Below are positions 15,368 through 16,546 of a stretch of 16,546 nt of DNA, piece by piece. The translations under genes and the position numbers were made by a program. Positions within the stretch are counted from its first letter, which is position 1, and each line of letters begins with the position of its first letter. The stretch spans positions 1 through 16,546 of the forward strand of contig NZ_DLHQ01000012.1 of the NCBI RefSeq assembly GCF_002483305.1, given 5' to 3'. The notes under the pieces were generated by a model. That model was not told the DNA's origin. It saw only the letters and a program-made list of their open reading frames with translations, and ran no database searches. The DNA comes from Brevundimonas sp. UBA7664 (GTDB taxonomy: Bacteria > Pseudomonadota > Alphaproteobacteria > Caulobacterales > Caulobacteraceae).

Positions 15368-15655
15368 CTAGAGCCGCTTCACCACTGGGAACCGCCTTTC
15401 CAAGTAAATGGTCGCCGCCCTTTGCAGGTCTGGCCGGTCGATCTTTGAGAGGCTGCCTCTATGATCGAAGGGTCCGAAGAGCGTCACCGTGTCAATGTCG
15501 TCGATGTAAGCGCGAGCACGGCAATATGCCCCGCCTAGATCGAAGTGGTAGTCGAGGTAGTTGTAACGCTGCTCAAGGGATGCGCCGTCCCACACCTCAT
15601 CTACGCAATGCTCTATCTCGACGGGTGTGATTGGATCAGTGGCGTCGTTTGTCAT
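15368..15655 (-). CDS. Small acidic protein of unknown function (95 aa)
   Basis: No family recognised. The protein is soluble and acidic, with EIEHCVDEVWDGASLEQRYN, then a central YLDYHFDLGGAYCRARAYID segment and DTVTLFGPFDHRG. The sequence suggests an alpha/beta domain, with a basic C-terminal end (ERRFPVVKRL). The ATG at 15655 is fixed by GGAGG (15660-15664) 4 nt upstream; an in-frame ATG at 15694 would add 13 residues and lacks this. Codon use is less GC-biased than in the core genes to the left. It diverges from the Imm52-like gene and is bounded on both sides by 49-bp elements. Size, acidity and neighbour would suit an immunity or antitoxin protein, but this is speculation. Confidence 0.7.
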   Translation of the reverse strand: MTNDATDPITPVEIEHCVDEVWDGASLEQRYNYLDYHFDLGGAYCRARAYIDDIDTVTLFGPFDHRGSLSKIDRPDLQRAATIYLERRFPVVKRL

Positions 15656-15659
15656 GCAG

Positions 15660-15664
15660 CCTCC
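15660..15664 (-). promoter_or_regulatory. Strong ribosome binding site deciding the 95-aa gene start
   Basis: GGAGG on the minus strand, 4 nt before ATG 15655; it argues against the longer in-frame start at 15694. Confidence 0.7.
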
Positions 15665-15694
15665 GGAAGTCCGGCCCACGGTCGCATTCCTCAC

Positions 15695-15743
15695 GTCCGC
15701 TTTCCACCCTCAGGCGACGGTCCGTTGCCGACCCATTGCGGAC
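15695..15743. repeat. 49-bp hairpin element, copy 2
   Basis: Starts GTCCGC and ends GCGGAC, a perfect 6-bp terminal inverted repeat. Internally GGCGAC (15713-15718) pairs with GTTGCC (15724-15729), with one G-T pair. It shares 39 of 49 positions with copy 3. It lies in the 114-bp gap between the divergent 95-aa and Imm52-like genes, so it is also where their promoters should be. Confidence 0.7.
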
Positions 15744-15769
15744 ATCTCTATCGTCCGCGAAGGTGCCGC

Positions 15770-16297
15770 ATGACGACGATTTTGGTGGGCGTGTATTGGG
15801 GAGTTCGGGCTGAGCTTCTTGAACGGGCTGCGGCTCGCCTCCATGACCATTTCGGAGCCCTTTCGAGTACCTCGGAGCACCTGACCCATTGGTATCTCCG
15901 CGCCTCACGCAAACCGAAAATACCGACTCCAGTAGACACCGCATCTGCGGACGCGCTGGCGACGTTGCTCGCACAAGGAGTAAACCGACGAGATACTGAT
16001 AAGACTGTTATCGCCGAGCTTGGGTGGGGAATAGGTCTCTGGAACGGCAGCTCAGGTCCGATAGAGGCGTCAACCTCAATCCTCTGCAACTGCACGTCGC
16101 CCCGCGTGACAAACTCGGCGTTGGTCGAGGTGAGCGCAGATGGCATTGAACCCCTCAGTGTCCAGCGAGCAGAGGAGCTATTGAAGCGCCTCGTTGACAT
16201 CTGGGAGCCCGACGAGGGCATTGTAAGCCGGTCCATCTGGTTGGCGGTTGAAGGGCGTCAGGAAGAAACTGAACTAGCGAGGTGGAAGGCTCAATAA
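15770..16297 (+). CDS. Imm52-type immunity protein
   Basis: A 175-residue cytoplasmic protein that I recognise as the immunity protein 52 family, which neutralises toxins of polymorphic or contact-dependent secretion systems. Family-like features are the N-terminal VGVYWGVRAELLERAAARLH (about 6-25), HWYLRASRKPK with the following PVD (about 40-56), the block VNRRDTDKTVIAELGWGIGL with WNG (71-93), and a late IWEPDEGIVS (144-153). The ATG at 15770 has AAGG about 7 nt upstream; the frame is open to 15545, but that part overlaps the antisense 95-aa gene. No toxin gene is visible in the window. Codons such as ATA, GGA, TCA and GTT are frequent, unlike the neighbouring core genes, which suggests horizontal acquisition. 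It is bounded by 49-bp elements on both sides. Confidence 0.78.
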   Translation: MTTILVGVYWGVRAELLERAAARLHDHFGALSSTSEHLTHWYLRASRKPKIPTPVDTASADALATLLAQGVNRRDTDKTVIAELGWGIGLWNGSSGPIEASTSILCNCTSPRVTNSALVEVSADGIEPLSVQRAEELLKRLVDIWEPDEGIVSRSIWLAVEGRQEETELARWKAQ

Positions 16298-16317
16298 GGG
16301 CCAACTGCGTTGGCAGT

Positions 16318-16366
16318 GTCCGCAATCCACCCTTGGTCGACCGTCCCTTATCGACCCATAGCGGAC
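16318..16366. repeat. 49-bp hairpin element, copy 3
   Basis: Starts GTCCGC and ends GCGGAC (perfect terminal inverted repeat). Internally GGTCGA (16335-16340) pairs perfectly with TCGACC (16351-16356). It has 39 of 49 positions in common with copy 2. It lies in the gap between the converging Imm52-like gene and the partial gene at the right edge. Confidence 0.7.
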
Positions 16367-16379
16367 GCTTAGGCGAATG

Positions 16380-16394
16380 GCGGTTCAGAACCGC
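16380..16394. terminator. Perfect palindrome between converging genes
   Basis: GCGGTTC and GAACCGC are perfect complements around a single A, 8 bp before the stop of the minus-strand partial gene. It could be a bidirectional terminator stem, but no T-run follows on either side. Confidence 0.35.
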
Positions 16395-16402
16395 GATCAC
16401 AT

Positions 16403-16546
16403 TCAGGGGACTGCTTCCACCAGTCGTCTGAGTATGAGGTTCTCGTATTCTATCTGGCCTCGGTAGTTGTAAATCATGAAATCGGTGGCGGATCGGATAG
16501 CCAGAAGGTCGTCACCTGATTTGTCCACGGCTATTGACGCGACTTG
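16403..16546 (-). CDS. C-terminal end of an unknown protein, runs off right edge
   Basis: Forty-seven codons and a TGA stop (16405-16403) read open to the last base of the window, so only the C-terminus is seen. The peptide includes VDKSGDDLLAIRSATDFMIY and then NYRGQIEYENLILRRLVEAV before a final proline, which reads like a normal alpha/beta protein tail. Codons are AT-richer (ATA, TCA, AGA), as in the Imm52-like gene, so it probably belongs to the same acquired segment. I do not recognise a family. It converges with the Imm52-like gene, with a 49-bp element and a palindrome in between. Confidence 0.55.
   Translation of the reverse strand, partial: QVASIAVDKSGDDLLAIRSATDFMIYNYRGQIEYENLILRRLVEAVP

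Noticed and set aside
15271..15630. 119-codon plus-strand frame starting at an ATGA overlap with the HTH-like gene
   Set aside because: It runs through the first 49-bp element and antisense to the 95-aa gene, which has a better ribosome binding site and protein-like composition.
15319..16366. Integron attC sites and cassette array
   Set aside because: The 49-bp elements bracket genes as attC sites do, but they lack GTT..AAC core sites, the genes face different directions, and no integrase is visible.

Overview
This window is GC-rich, with G or C at most third codon positions. It looks like an alphaproteobacterial chromosome, most likely Caulobacterales (Caulobacter/Brevundimonas type). The support is the RpoD and DnaG sequence style, the dnaG-rpoD order, split carA and carB genes, and candidate CtrA-like, DnaA-box-like and CcrM (GANTC) motifs ahead of dnaG. 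The genus is inferred from pattern recognition, not from a search.

Layout. Positions 1-3295 hold the 5' 453 codons of rpoD (housekeeping sigma factor, running off the left edge) and complete dnaG (primase), both on the minus strand. A 222-bp regulatory-looking gap separates dnaG from a divergent 88-codon gene of unknown function. Next come a multi-pass membrane acyltransferase-like protein (minus), a secreted NTF2/lumazine-binding-like protein (plus) and carA (minus). Upstream of carA on the same strand is a three-gene run, read 9994 to 6831: a degenerate EAL-like protein, a Rieske oxygenase alpha subunit, and an APC-family permease whose start overlaps the oxygenase stop (ATGA). Divergent from this run are a HAD hydrolase, an RraB-like RNase E regulator with a TTG start, and carB, all on the plus strand. 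CarA and CarB together make carbamoyl phosphate for pyrimidine and arginine synthesis, but here they lie about 4.5 kb apart on opposite strands.

The right end (14.6-16.5 kb) is accessory in character. Downstream of carB is an array of GGGACA-type motifs spaced almost exactly 11 bp apart, followed by a strong hairpin and a small helix-turn-helix-like gene. Then come three genes with visibly less GC-biased codon use: an unknown 95-residue protein, an Imm52-type immunity protein with no toxin in view, and the C-terminus of a further gene running off the right edge. Three related 49-bp hairpin-forming elements, which I cannot assign to a named class, sit in the gaps around these genes.

The most interesting signals are the 11-bp iterated array next to a putative DNA-binding gene, and the 49-bp elements that bracket the immunity-type genes. 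Lesser ones are the DnaG lacking all four expected zinc ligands, the catalytically dead EAL-like protein beside a Rieske oxygenase and permease, and an in-phase A_AAA_AAG slippery heptamer at the boundary between the two halves of CarB.
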